A stretch of 64,000 nt of DNA, from the NCBI RefSeq assembly GCF_010727475.1, contig NZ_AP022567.1, forward strand, positions 2,356,001 through 2,420,000, given 5' to 3'. Of the stretch, positions 34,342 to 44,020 are shown piece by piece; the first letter of the stretch is position 1; every line of letters starts with the position of its first letter. Origin of the DNA: Mycolicibacterium mageritense. GTDB taxonomy: Bacteria; Actinomycetota; Actinomycetes; Mycobacteriales; Mycobacteriaceae. The notes beneath the pieces are model-generated. The model saw only the letters and a program-made list of their open reading frames with translations, did no database searches and was not told the origin of the DNA. Both the position numbers and the translations under genes were made by a program.

Positions 34342-37119
34342 ATGGCCCCCGAATCAGCTACAGCTCTGCGCGGGCGAGAAGCAGAAGAGGGATGCCTGCG
34401 CGAACTGCTCACCCAGATCCGATCAGGGAGCAGCCGGGCTGTCGTCTTGTGCGGTGAAGCCGGCATCGGCAAGACGGCGCTGATGACCTGGTTGCGCGAA
34501 ACAGCTGATGGCTTCCACGTCCTCAGCGCCCGCGGCGTCGAATCCGACGTCGAACTGGCCTATGCCGGACTGCACGAGCTGTGCGGGCCGCTTCTCGACC
34601 ACCGCGCCGCTTTACCGCCGCCGCAGCGCCGCGCGGTGGAAACCGCCTTCGGCCTCCGAGATGGCGCCGCGCCGCAGCGCTTCCTCGTCGGCTTGGCAGT
34701 GCTGGGTTTGCTGGCCGCTGCCAGCCGGCAACGCCCCGTGCTGTGTCTCGTCGATGACGTGCACTGGCTCGACAGCGCCTCACAAGACACGCTGTTCTTC
34801 ATCGCCCGCCGCCTGAGCGCCGAGCCGGTCGGGATGATGTTCGCGTTGCGCGACCCGATCGACAACATGAACGGGATCCCCACCATGAGCGTGACCGGAC
34901 TGTCTGACAACGCCGCGAAACAACTCCTGATCGACACCTTTCCCGGGCGATTCGACCAAGCCGTCGCCGACCGCATCGTCGCCGAGACGCGTGGAAATCC
35001 GCTGGCATTGCTGGAGATCCCCAAAGGCCTGACCGTGGCCGATCTGGCCGGCGGCTACCACCACCCCGATGCCCATCCCACTGCGACAACGATCGAACGC
35101 CATTACAGCCGCACCCTGCACGACCTTCCCCGCGACACTTGTCACCTCCTCTTGCTCGCCGCCGCCGAACCCGTAGGTGATCCCGCTCTTCTCTACCGCG
35201 CCATGGCACACCTCGGACTCAAACACAGCGCACTAGATGCCGCCGTGGCAGCCAAACTCATTCGGATCGCCGCACGCGTCGAGTTCCGCCACCCGCTGCT
35301 GCGTGCAGCCGCCTACCGTGCAGCCACCCCCGAAGCACGCCGCGAAGTCCACGCTGCGTTGGCTGCCACCACCGACGCGGACCTGGATCCTGACCGGCGA
35401 GCATGGCATCGCGCCGCCGCCGCCGATGCCCCCGACGAGGACGTCGCCCGCGAACTGGAATCCGCAGCGGGCCGAGCACGCCAACGCGGCGGAACCGCCG
35501 CGACCGCCGCCTTCCTCACCCGCGCCGTCGAACTCACGCCCGACGCCGCCTCCCGTGGCCGACGAGCCCTCGACGCCGCAGAAGCGCACCGCCACATCGC
35601 ATCATTCGATGCAGCAGGCCGCCTCCTCGCCGCCGCGGCACTGACCCCACTGACCAACCATCAACGCGCACGACTGACCCAACTCCAGACCCGCTTGGCC
35701 TTCTCGACCGCGCGAACCAGCCGAAGCGCCGATGCGCTCGCCGACACCGTGGTCCAATTCGCCCAAACCGCACAGCACGCCGCGGCGCTGGATCCCACAT
35801 TGGCGACCGAAACATCGCTCGACGCGCTCAGTGCGGCAATGTACGTCGGCCGCCACGACACCACCGGAGCCATGGGCGCCATTGCCCGCACCCTCACCTC
35901 TCCCACATCACACCGACGTGCCACCACACCAGCCCATCACCTCACCTTCGCGCTGGCCACCCGGATCACCGAAGGGCCCGCCGCCGCGATGTCGGCGATG
36001 CAAAACGCAATCGCAACCGTCAGCAACCACCTACGCGGCGACGACCACACCACAATGGACTGGCTCTGGCGCGCCTACCCCATCGCGCACGAAGCCCTCG
36101 TCCATGAAACGTGGGACGACCACGGTTGGGCCGAGCTGGCCGATCACGCGATACGGAACGCAACCATCAATGGCGCCCTCACCATGCTGCCCGCCGCATT
36201 GATCTCACGCGCCGGCGCGCACATCGACGCCGGGCAATACACCGCCGCCAACAACCTCATCGTCGAAGCCGAAAGCATCTACGCCGCAATCAACTACACC
36301 CCTCCGAAATACCACAGGCTCACCCTCGCGGTCTGGAGCGGCGACGAAGCATCGGCCACGCAACTGGTCAACGCCGCGCATCGCGATGCCGCCCTACGCG
36401 GGGAAGGCCGGCTTTCCGGCTTGGCCCACTACGCCACCGCAGTCCTCAACAACGGCCTCGGCCGCTACCAAGTTGCGCTGCAAGCCGCGGTCACCGCCCA
36501 CCAGTACGACGACCTCGGCATCCACGGACGCGTTCTGCTCGAACTGATCGAAGCCGCGACCCGCGCCGACGACCACCCGACAGCGACCGAAGCGCTGGCA
36601 CACCTCACCGAACGCACCACCGCCAGCGGCACCGAATGGGCCCTCGGAGCACTGGCCCGCTCACGCGCCCTGCTCGCCACCGGCCCGGCCGTCGAAGACC
36701 TCTACCTCGAAGCTATTCACCGCCTACAACAAACACCACTCGCCACCCATCTGGCCCGTGCTCGCCTGCTCTACGGAGAATGGCTGCGTCGCAGACGCCG
36801 CCCGACCCAAGCCCGCGAACCACTGCGCACCGCCCACGAACAGTTCACCCAGATCGGCGCGACCGCCTTTGCCGAGCGGGCCCGGCGAGAACTGCTCGCC
36901 GCCGGCGACAAGCCCCGCAGCACCCGACCAACCGCCGGTAGCGACCTCAGCCCGCAGGAACGTCAAATCGCCCAACTCGCCGGCACCGGACTGACCAACC
37001 AAGAGATCGCCGCGCAGATGTTCATCAGCGCCCACACCGTCGAATGGCACCTGCGAAAAGTATTCGCCAAACTTCAGATCCGCTCGCGCCGAGAACTGCG
37101 CAACTCACCTATCAACTGA
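34342..37119 (+). CDS. Large ATP-binding LuxR-family (LAL) regulator
   Basis: The 925-residue product starts at ATG 34342. It has an N-terminal AAA/STAND-type ATPase with Walker A CGEAGIGKTAL at about residues 36-46 and Walker B LVDDVHWLD near 135-143. A long TPR-like helical region follows (about 330-840), and a C-terminal LuxR helix-turn-helix spans about 865-920 (LSPQERQIAQLAGTGLTNQE). LAL regulators respond to small molecules bound by the repeat region. The in-frame extension upstream to 34108 overlaps the esterase start and is not coding. The gene is divergent from the esterase/SDR genes, which suggests control of them or of the flavoprotein downstream. Confidence 0.88.
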   Translation: MAPESATALRGREAEEGCLRELLTQIRSGSSRAVVLCGEAGIGKTALMTWLRETADGFHVLSARGVESDVELAYAGLHELCGPLLDHRAALPPPQRRAVETAFGLRDGAAPQRFLVGLAVLGLLAAASRQRPVLCLVDDVHWLDSASQDTLFFIARRLSAEPVGMMFALRDPIDNMNGIPTMSVTGLSDNAAKQLLIDTFPGRFDQAVADRIVAETRGNPLALLEIPKGLTVADLAGGYHHPDAHPTATTIERHYSRTLHDLPRDTCHLLLLAAAEPVGDPALLYRAMAHLGLKHSALDAAVAAKLIRIAARVEFRHPLLRAAAYRAATPEARREVHAALAATTDADLDPDRRAWHRAAAADAPDEDVARELESAAGRARQRGGTAATAAFLTRAVELTPDAASRGRRALDAAEAHRHIASFDAAGRLLAAAALTPLTNHQRARLTQLQTRLAFSTARTSRSADALADTVVQFAQTAQHAAALDPTLATETSLDALSAAMYVGRHDTTGAMGAIARTLTSPTSHRRATTPAHHLTFALATRITEGPAAAMSAMQNAIATVSNHLRGDDHTTMDWLWRAYPIAHEALVHETWDDHGWAELADHAIRNATINGALTMLPAALISRAGAHIDAGQYTAANNLIVEAESIYAAINYTPPKYHRLTLAVWSGDEASATQLVNAAHRDAALRGEGRLSGLAHYATAVLNNGLGRYQVALQAAVTAHQYDDLGIHGRVLLELIEAATRADDHPTATEALAHLTERTTASGTEWALGALARSRALLATGPAVEDLYLEAIHRLQQTPLATHLARARLLYGEWLRRRRRPTQAREPLRTAHEQFTQIGATAFAERARRELLAAGDKPRSTRPTAGSDLSPQERQIAQLAGTGLTNQEIAAQMFISAHTVEWHLRKVFAKLQIRSRRELRNSPIN

Positions 37120-37270
37120 CGCGCATCGGATCGGCCGTTCGACAAATCGGATCAGCTCGACCGCTCACCCGGGAACTACGAACTTTCCGTGGTCCTTCAC
37201 CACCTCAACCCGTGCCATCGTCAATTGCTGCGAGCGCGTTGCCGAACGGCGGACTGACCGAGGAGAACAT

Positions 37271-38431
37271 ATGACAACCACCACCCGCGTCGTGGTCATC
37301 GGCGGCGGCTACGCCGGCGTGCTGGCCGCCAACCGACTGAGCCGGCGCACCGACATCGACATCACTGTCGTGAATCCGCGGCCGACTTTCGTCGAACGAA
37401 TCCGCCTGCATCAGTTGGTGGCCGGAAACGACGACGCCGTAGCGGATTACCCGACGATCCTGAGCGACCGCGCAAAGCTGGTGGTCGACAGCGCCGAACG
37501 CATCGACAGCGCCGCCCACCAAGTGCGATTGGCCTCGGGCGCCACGCTGGGCTACGACTACCTGATCTACGCCGTCGGCAGCACCGCCCCAACGCCCGCA
37601 GACGTGCCAGGAGCCAGCGAGTTCGCCTATCCGCTCGGAGAATTGGAGGCAGCACAGCGACTGGCGGCTCGAATGGCTGACATTCCGCTGAACGCTCCGG
37701 TCGTTGTCGTCGGCGGCGGCCTGACCGGCATCGAAGCCGCTGCCGAATTCGCTGAAGCGGGCCGCAACGTCACCCTTGTCACGAGCGCTCTGGGGCCAAC
37801 GTTGGCCAAAGGTGGCCGCCGCTCGGTGGCCAAGCGGCTGAAGAAACTGGGTGTCACCGTCCTCGACAACACCACAGTCGCCCAGATCGACGCTGACCGA
37901 ATCCTGTTGCGCGACGGGCACGAGCTGCCCAGTGCGGTCACTGTGTGGACCGCCGGATTCGGTGTTCCAAAGCTGGCCGCCGACAGCAATCTACGCACCG
38001 ACCGACTCGGCCGGCTACTCACGGATGAAACCCTCACCAGCATCGACGATCCCAAGATCGTCGCCGCCGGCGACGCCGCATCCCCGTCGGGACAGCCGTT
38101 GCGGATGAGCTGTCAACTCGCCATGCCGCTGGCCTCACAGGCCGCCGACACCGTGCTGGCCCGCATGGCCGGTACCGAGCCCGGAACCCTGAATCCCGCC
38201 TCGGTGGGGCAGTGCATCAGCCTTGGCCGCCACGGCGGCATCATCCAGATGTCGCACCTCAACGACCAGGCCATGCACATGCACATCGGCGGTCACCTCG
38301 CGGCGCGCATCAAAGAGGCAGTGTGTAAGGGCACACTTTCGTTTCTGGCAAAAGAAGCCCGCAAACCAGGCAGTTACTTCTGGCCGCGCGGCGGCAACCG
38401 AGCGAAGACACTGACGAAACACACTGCTTGA
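37271..38431 (+). CDS. NDH-2-like FAD/NAD(P)H-dependent oxidoreductase
   Basis: The 386-residue product has an N-terminal FAD motif VVIGGGYAGVLAANRL (residues 8-23) and a second NAD motif VVVGGGLTGIEAAAEF (about 145-160). The closing FAD segment is AAGDAASP (about 260-267). It belongs to the type-II NADH-dehydrogenase/AIF-like family but is shorter than true Ndh (about 430-460) and lacks a C-terminal membrane helix. It starts at ATG 37271 with GAGGAG seven bases upstream. It is 151 bases after the LAL regulator on the same strand and may be its target. Confidence 0.83.
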   Translation: MTTTTRVVVIGGGYAGVLAANRLSRRTDIDITVVNPRPTFVERIRLHQLVAGNDDAVADYPTILSDRAKLVVDSAERIDSAAHQVRLASGATLGYDYLIYAVGSTAPTPADVPGASEFAYPLGELEAAQRLAARMADIPLNAPVVVVGGGLTGIEAAAEFAEAGRNVTLVTSALGPTLAKGGRRSVAKRLKKLGVTVLDNTTVAQIDADRILLRDGHELPSAVTVWTAGFGVPKLAADSNLRTDRLGRLLTDETLTSIDDPKIVAAGDAASPSGQPLRMSCQLAMPLASQAADTVLARMAGTEPGTLNPASVGQCISLGRHGGIIQMSHLNDQAMHMHIGGHLAARIKEAVCKGTLSFLAKEARKPGSYFWPRGGNRAKTLTKHTA

Positions 38432-38533
38432 CAACGCAATAGGCAACAACGGACTGGCCGCCGCCTGCGGTCAGTGCGCTACCAAAACCAAGACGTTGTC
38501 GACGTGCAGGTCTTCCTGTCTGCCCACGTGGGC

Positions 38534-38653
38534 ATCGATTTCGCGGGCCCTTATTTCGACACCGCGTTGTCCTCGACGGCTGCCGCGCTGCCATCACTGT
38601 TGGCGTTCGCGAAACCCGCGCACATCACGTTCGGGTCTGATCGACCGCACTAC
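38534..38653 (+). pseudogene. C-terminal remnant of an amidohydrolase (ACMSD-like)
   Basis: About 40 codons read IDFAGPYFDTALSSTAAALP followed by SLLAFAKPAHITFGSDRPHY. This is the end of an amidohydrolase-2/aminocarboxymuconate-semialdehyde-decarboxylase-like enzyme, in which 'YYDTALS...PSLL.FA.P.H.LFGSDWP' holds the last metal ligand. There is no start, no metal-binding N-terminus and no family sequence after it. The fragment therefore marks an eroded or deleted gene between the flavoprotein and the EVE protein. Confidence 0.55.
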
Positions 38654-38674
38654 TGCGCTGACGTTGTTCCCTCG

Positions 38675-38737
38675 CGCCGAAACTACGGTTTCTGCTGCAG
38701 TTGGCCCGGAATCTCGGCACAAACCGTAGTTTCGGCG
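38675..38737. repeat. 17-base inverted repeat with 29-base loop
   Basis: CGCCGAAACTACGGTTT (38675-38691) is the exact complement of AAACCGTAGTTTCGGCG (38721-38737). It follows the amidohydrolase remnant and precedes the EVE gene by 37 bases. It may be a terminator-like stem, a dispersed short repeat, or the ends of a small mobile sequence. No transposase frame lies between the arms. Confidence 0.8.
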
Positions 38738-38774
38738 GTGGGAGTTTGTCAGAGCCCGCGCGTAGCGTGCGGTC

Positions 38775-39185
38775 ATGACCTACTGGATCAACACCGTCAG
38801 CCGCGGTCACGTGGCGCGCGGCGTGGCCGGTGGCTTCACGCAGGCCAACCACGGCAAGCCGCACATGCTGCGCAAAATGGAACGCGGCGACTGGATCATC
38901 TTCTACTCGCCCAAGACCGACTATCCGGACGGTGCGCCGCTGCAGGCCTTCACCGCGATCGGCCAGGTCACCGACGACGAGCCCTACCGGGCCCAGATGA
39001 CGCCCGACTTCCAGCCGTGGCGCCGCGCGGTGGAGTTCCTGCCGTGCACCGAGGCACCGATCCGGCCCCAGCTCGACGACCTGGACTTCATCGAGGACAA
39101 GGCGCGGTGGGGCTACCGGTTCCGGTTCGGGGTCTTCCAGATCGACGAGCACGATTTCGACGTGATCCGCGCGGCGATGACGTAG
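38775..39185 (+). CDS. EVE-domain protein
   Basis: The 136-residue product begins MTYWINTVSRGHVARGVAGG and fits the UPF0310/EVE family. It has the conserved pocket region FTQANHGKPHMLRKMERGDW and the YSPKTDYPDG segment. EVE domains are PUA-like readers of modified bases in DNA or RNA, and some are parts of restriction or toxin systems. No restriction or methyltransferase gene is close by, so a stand-alone reader role is more likely. A 22-base gap leads to the dioxygenase gene. Confidence 0.88.
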   Translation: MTYWINTVSRGHVARGVAGGFTQANHGKPHMLRKMERGDWIIFYSPKTDYPDGAPLQAFTAIGQVTDDEPYRAQMTPDFQPWRRAVEFLPCTEAPIRPQLDDLDFIEDKARWGYRFRFGVFQIDEHDFDVIRAAMT

Positions 39186-39207
39186 CCGCGCGAATACCCT
39201 CGGAACC

Positions 39208-39984
39208 ATGACAGCGCTCATGCCCGCGGCGTTCATCGGCCACGGCAGCCCGATGAACGCCATCGAGACCAACCGGTACACCGAGGCCTGGCGGTCCTTC
39301 GGTGCGGCCGCGCCGCGACCCCGGGCGATCCTGGTGGTCAGCGCGCACTGGTACATCAACGCCACCGCCGTCACCGCCATGCCGCGACCTCGCACCATCC
39401 ACGACTTCTACGGGTTTCCCCGGGAACTGTTCGACGTGCAGTACCCCGCGCCGGGGCTGCCCGAGCTCGCCGAGGAGATCAGCGACACCGTGCACCCGAC
39501 CTGGGTCGGCGCCGACGTGGACAGCTGGGGCATCGACCACGGCACCTGGTCAGTGCTGGTGCACGCGTTTCCCGACGCGTCGATCCCGGTGGTGCAACTC
39601 GCGATCAACGCCAACGAGCCGGCCGACTATCACCTGGCGCTCGGCGCCAAGCTCGCCCCGCTGCGCGCCGCCGGGGTGTTGATCGTGACGAGTGGCAACA
39701 TCGTGCACAACCTGCGCGCCATGGACGGTGCCCAGCCCGACGGCGGTTACGACTGGGCGCAGCGGTTCGACGGCGCCGCACGTGCCCAGCTGACCGACTC
39801 CCCGGGCGACATCCTCACTGTCGACGCGCACTCGGACTATCACCGTGCCGTGCCCACGCCCGACCATTTCCTGCCGATGGTCTACTTCGCGGGGCTGGCG
39901 GCCGCAGCCGAGACCCCTGTCGACACGCTGGTCAGTGGGTACACGTTCGGATCGTTGTCGATGACGTCCTACACCCTGCAGTAG
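39208..39984 (+). CDS. LigB-type extradiol dioxygenase (4,5-DOPA-dioxygenase-like)
   Basis: The 258-residue product has class-III dioxygenase metal-ligand histidines in FIGHGSPMNA (residues 10-19), in VVSAHWYIN (about 45-53) and in NIVHNLRAMD (about 170-179). The length and motifs fit the YgiD/4,5-DOPA-extradiol-dioxygenase family. In bacteria these act on catechols of unclear identity. The gene is 22 bases after the EVE gene on the same strand and convergent with jetC, whose stop lies six bases away. Confidence 0.88.
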   Translation: MTALMPAAFIGHGSPMNAIETNRYTEAWRSFGAAAPRPRAILVVSAHWYINATAVTAMPRPRTIHDFYGFPRELFDVQYPAPGLPELAEEISDTVHPTWVGADVDSWGIDHGTWSVLVHAFPDASIPVVQLAINANEPADYHLALGAKLAPLRAAGVLIVTSGNIVHNLRAMDGAQPDGGYDWAQRFDGAARAQLTDSPGDILTVDAHSDYHRAVPTPDHFLPMVYFAGLAAAAETPVDTLVSGYTFGSLSMTSYTLQ

Positions 39985-39990
39985 TCGGGC

Positions 39991-42900
39991 TCACACCGGC
40001 TCAGGCACCTTGACCTCGGCCAAACCCTTTCGCAGCGCGGTGAAGTCGCTGATGGTCTTGGAAGCCACCGATGCGACGGGGCGCGCGTTGCGACCGGTGG
40101 CCTCGGTCTTGGACACCATCACGACGCTGTCGATGTAGGGCTGGATGGTGGTCGCGTTCTGCACCGTCGCCACGATGATCAGCTGGAAGCCGAACTTGCG
40201 GAACGCCTGCAGCGCTTGCGAGGCGAACTGCGGGTCGGACTTGGAGAACGCCTCGTCGAGCATGAGCTGCGCGAAAACCGGGGTGTTGTCCCGGCTTTCG
40301 GGGTTGGCGAGGTTGAAGCTCAGCGCGCCCGCCAGGCAGAAGGCCATGAGCTTCTCCTGCTCACCACCCGAATTGTCACCGGCGTTGCTGTGCGTCCGGA
40401 TGAGCTCGTCGCTGCGCACATCCCATTCCGCACAGTCGAATGTGAACCGGTTACGCACGTCTAGCGCGTCACGGGTCCAGGCGCGGTCTTCAGGTGCGGT
40501 GCTGGCCAACCGGTTTCGCAACCGCAGGATGTCGGCGTACTGCTCGAGGATGGCCTTCTTGTCGCCCAGGCCCACCTCGGCTATGCGCCGCGAGATGGCC
40601 TTGACGATGTCGGTGAGCTCGGCGACCGCGGCCAGATGCCGGGGGGTCGCGCGCAGCGTCAGGCGCGTGCCGGTGTTGAACTCGACGGCCCCCAAACCCG
40701 TGTTGACGCGGTCGATCTGCTCGCTGATGCGGCGGGTCTCCTGCTCGGCCACGCGGTGCAGCGTCAGGATCGCGTCGGGGGCCTGCTCGGTGATGAGCCG
40801 CATCATGCGGTCGTACGCGTCGGGCAGTTCACGCTCGTCGATGTGCCGGCACACCGCGACGTAATCGTGCACGCGTTCGTCGAAATCGTCCGAGTCGTTG
40901 GGGATCGCGTCGGGGAACGACGTGTCGAACGTCGAGATGATCCGCGCGAGCTCGTCGTATGAGCGCCTGCGGCTTTCGGTCAGCTGATCGCGTTCGCGCC
41001 GGATCGCGGTGAACAGCGCGTCACGGTGCGGCTCCGGGTTGAGCAGTTCCAGGTCGACCGGAATCTCGGCGGCATAGCGGCGCAACAGCTCGGTCACCGG
41101 TTCGGAGACCGCGGGCGGGCTCAGCCGTTCCTGAAGCTCCAGCAGCCGGGTGCGCCGCCCGTCGAGGTCGTCGCGGCGGGTCTGGATCGCGCCGCGCCGC
41201 GTCATGAGCGTCTGGATGTCGGTCCAGCACTGCTCGGCCCGGGCACTGAGCGCCTCGATGTCGGGATTGTCGGCCAGCAGCAACTCGTACTGTTCGCGCA
41301 GCCGCTCGGCGTGCCCATCGGCGGTCTCGGTGTCGATGTGGCTCCACTGCGGGAACTGCTCGTAGATCGCCTTGCACGCCGACGCGCGGTCCCGCCACTG
41401 CTGCCGCTGCGCCGCGATCTCGTCGGCCGCGCGGCGGGCCTGCTCGAACGCCTCCTCGGCTTCGGCCAGTTCGACGTTCAAAGCGTCCAGCTTGGCGGTG
41501 ATGTCGCCCTGATAGATGTACTCGGACGGTTTGAGCGGGCGCCGGTCGTCCTTGATGGCCAGCCGGTCCGAGTCCTTGTACAGGCCCGTGTCGGTGACCG
41601 CGCGGCGGAACCGCGAGAACACGTCAGGGGTGTCGACGCACAGGTGATCACCCGCCGCGGCGATCACGTCCAAAGCCTCGGCCGCGCACGGGTGTTCGGG
41701 ACGGACCACGAAGAGCTTGCCCGCCAATGTGTTCGGCTCGGGTTCACGACCGCTCGCGGTGCTGCGCACGTGATGCAGCGCCAGCCGGCCGCGCATGTTG
41801 GTCTCGTTGACGAACCGCAAAACCTTGGCGTAGTGCCGATCCGGCACCAGGAGCCGCAGGCCCACGGACCGCAACACTTTCTCGACCGCGACGCGCCAGC
41901 GGGTCTGGTCCGGCTGCAGATCCAGCAGTTCGGCCACGTACGGCAGCTCGTCGGAATCCACACCGATTGCCGCACAGATGTGTTCCCGCATCGCGACCGC
42001 GGACTCGGGCAGCGCCGACCCGACGTGTTCGACGCGCTTGAGTTCTTTCATGGCGTGGTCGCGGGCGATGCGGGCCGACTTCTGGGCGTACTCGGCGTCC
42101 GTCGATGCTTCGCGGCCGAGGTCCAGATTGGTCAGCATCTCGGCGGCCTGCCGGGTGAACTCTTCCCGCAGGTTCCAGAATTCGTCGGCGTTGTCCGGCG
42201 CCGCCACGCCCTGCGCCGTCACGAGCTCCTCGTAGGCCGCGCGGCGCCGTGACACTTCCTCGGCCTGCGCCTCGGCAGCGGTCACCTGGGCCTGCAGTGG
42301 CGCGACGTTGGCGCTGGCCCCGTTGATCTGGGCGTTGATCGAATCGCCTTCGACCTTGGCGAGATTCAGCTGACGGGTCAGGTCGGCGTATTCGTTGTCC
42401 AGCTGGTTGACTTCCGTGTCCAGCGACTCGATCTGGGCCGGGCACTGCTGCAGCCGCACATGGTCGGTGTAGGCCCGCACGATCGGCATGTCGATCAGGT
42501 CGATGATGCCCAGATCGGTGGACTCCGACGCATACCGCTGCTGGATGGCCTCGATATCACCCAGGATCTTGCGCTTGCGCTGCGCGACGGCCAGCAGTTC
42601 GCGGGCCTCGACCAGCGGATCGATCTGCTTGAGCGCCTCGGGCAGCCGGGCCAGGCTGTCGGGTTCGTCGAGCATGAAGTCACGCACGAACTGTTCCAGT
42701 CCGCCAACGCTTTTCAGGGACTTGGCCTTACCCAGCAGCTGCTGGGCCGCGTCGGACGCCCGGATGCCGATGCTGGCGTACAACTGCGCCAGGTACTGCG
42801 ATTCCACCTTGGTGGAGAACCGCCAGCCGTCACCCTTGAACACGTTGCCGTCGAATCGCCCTGCGGCCCAACGGTTGCACACGTCCTCGATGTCGAGGTC

Positions 42901-43344
42901 ACCGTCGCCGATCACGAAGCGGCTCGACGAGTCCGAGCGTGATTCCCCGGTCAGCCACTTCAACACCAGGCCCGTGATGGTGCGCCCGCTGTTGCTCCGG
43001 TACGTGACGGCCACGGCCGACCACGTGGTCCCGTCGCCGCGCAGGTACATCACCTGGCTGCTGCCCGCATCGCTGCGTTGGCCCCACGCACCGCGCACGT
43101 ACTTGTCGACCGTGCGGCGCCCCGCGCTGGAACCGGCGGCGGTGTTGTCGCCCGAGGCGTTGAAGTTGCGCCGGTTGAACGGCAGGAAGCCCAGTGAGAT
43201 GGCGTCCAGCAGTGAGGATTTCCCGCTGCCGGAGGCGCCGGCGATCAGCGACCCGCCCGCGCTGAACGGAATCGAGTGGTAGCCGTCGAACACGCCCCAG
43301 TTGATGATCTGCAGGCGCGACAGGTGGAACTGTTCACTCGTCAT
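39991..43344 (-). CDS. jetC: Wadjet/Mks SMC-like ATPase JetC (MksB)
   Basis: The 1117-residue product is an SMC/MukB-like ATPase. Walker A GASGSGKSS is at residues 36-44, a coiled-coil-rich middle spans about 215-860, the ABC signature NSGGEQEKL lies at about 990-998 and Walker B LMLDEAF at about 1026-1032. A hinge-like globular part lies around 430-560. It is the motor of a condensin-type complex that extrudes loops and recognises small circular DNA. The gene overlaps jetB by 11 bases. A homologous protein of M. smegmatis (EptC) limits plasmid maintenance. No jetD nuclease gene follows; the neighbour is a convergent dioxygenase. Confidence 0.92.
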   Translation of the reverse strand: MTSEQFHLSRLQIINWGVFDGYHSIPFSAGGSLIAGASGSGKSSLLDAISLGFLPFNRRNFNASGDNTAAGSSAGRRTVDKYVRGAWGQRSDAGSSQVMYLRGDGTTWSAVAVTYRSNSGRTITGLVLKWLTGESRSDSSSRFVIGDGDLDIEDVCNRWAAGRFDGNVFKGDGWRFSTKVESQYLAQLYASIGIRASDAAQQLLGKAKSLKSVGGLEQFVRDFMLDEPDSLARLPEALKQIDPLVEARELLAVAQRKRKILGDIEAIQQRYASESTDLGIIDLIDMPIVRAYTDHVRLQQCPAQIESLDTEVNQLDNEYADLTRQLNLAKVEGDSINAQINGASANVAPLQAQVTAAEAQAEEVSRRRAAYEELVTAQGVAAPDNADEFWNLREEFTRQAAEMLTNLDLGREASTDAEYAQKSARIARDHAMKELKRVEHVGSALPESAVAMREHICAAIGVDSDELPYVAELLDLQPDQTRWRVAVEKVLRSVGLRLLVPDRHYAKVLRFVNETNMRGRLALHHVRSTASGREPEPNTLAGKLFVVRPEHPCAAEALDVIAAAGDHLCVDTPDVFSRFRRAVTDTGLYKDSDRLAIKDDRRPLKPSEYIYQGDITAKLDALNVELAEAEEAFEQARRAADEIAAQRQQWRDRASACKAIYEQFPQWSHIDTETADGHAERLREQYELLLADNPDIEALSARAEQCWTDIQTLMTRRGAIQTRRDDLDGRRTRLLELQERLSPPAVSEPVTELLRRYAAEIPVDLELLNPEPHRDALFTAIRRERDQLTESRRRSYDELARIISTFDTSFPDAIPNDSDDFDERVHDYVAVCRHIDERELPDAYDRMMRLITEQAPDAILTLHRVAEQETRRISEQIDRVNTGLGAVEFNTGTRLTLRATPRHLAAVAELTDIVKAISRRIAEVGLGDKKAILEQYADILRLRNRLASTAPEDRAWTRDALDVRNRFTFDCAEWDVRSDELIRTHSNAGDNSGGEQEKLMAFCLAGALSFNLANPESRDNTPVFAQLMLDEAFSKSDPQFASQALQAFRKFGFQLIIVATVQNATTIQPYIDSVVMVSKTEATGRNARPVASVASKTISDFTALRKGLAEVKVPEPV

Positions 43345-44020
43345 CGGAGCCGCCCTTCATCAGTGCCTCGAACTGCTGCTGCAGCTCGGTGATCACCGAC
43401 GCCGTCATGATGGCGCTGATCACGGGGCTCACGGTGTAGCTGTCCTCGTCGTCGCGGGTCTTGCGGAGGATGTCCAGTCCGGCGAGCCGGGCGATGGCGC
43501 CGTCGATGCGTGCGGTGAACGTCACGGCGTCGCGGTCGGTGTCGTTGAGCACGCCCGCGAACAGCCCGTGGATCTCGTCGCGCGTGATCATGAAGCTCTG
43601 GTCCCCCGCGGCGCGCATCATCTGGGCCAGGTGCAAGGCCAGGATCGAATCGTAGGTGCCGAGCGGTTCGCGCCGCAAAAGCTTGATGCCCCTGGCGGAT
43701 TCGTAGCGGGCCTGCTCGACGTAGGCGATGTCGACATTTTCGGCGATCCGCAGCTGCAGATCCAACTCGGACAGCCGGACCGCGAGGTCCGAGCGGTACT
43801 CCAGGATCCAGCTGTACACGTCACGGTCGGACTCGCTGCTGATGTAGCGGCGCGTCAGCAGGTGCTGCAGCGCCCAGCAGGCCCGGTCCGGCATGGCACT
43901 CACGTCGCCGTCGAACCGGGGCCGGCGCTGTTGTGGCGCCCGGCCGTTGCGGTCGACCTCGGGCAACGACGCGAAATCGATTGCCGCGTCCTGTGGTTCT
44001 GCGGTGTTCTCCGTCGTCAC
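43334..44020 (-). CDS. jetB: Wadjet/Mks kite-like subunit JetB (MksE, DUF4194)
   Basis: The 228-residue product matches the DUF4194/MksE family of winged-helix dimers that bind the kleisin of the Mks complex. Its N-terminus (1-45) is variable. The conserved part starts near SAMPDRACWALQHLLTRRYI, and the C-terminal segment carries ...LAGLDILRKT and SPVISAIMTA. The start ATG 44020 overlaps the jetA stop by four bases, and its end overlaps jetC by 11, so the three are translated as one unit. Confidence 0.9.
   Translation of the reverse strand: MTTENTAEPQDAAIDFASLPEVDRNGRAPQQRRPRFDGDVSAMPDRACWALQHLLTRRYISSESDRDVYSWILEYRSDLAVRLSELDLQLRIAENVDIAYVEQARYESARGIKLLRREPLGTYDSILALHLAQMMRAAGDQSFMITRDEIHGLFAGVLNDTDRDAVTFTARIDGAIARLAGLDILRKTRDDEDSYTVSPVISAIMTASVITELQQQFEALMKGGSDDE

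Noticed and set aside
38775..39185. EVE gene as part of a restriction system
   Set aside because: No methyltransferase, nuclease or McrB-like gene lies nearby. The jetABC set is 0.8 kb away on the other strand and is not a base-modification system.
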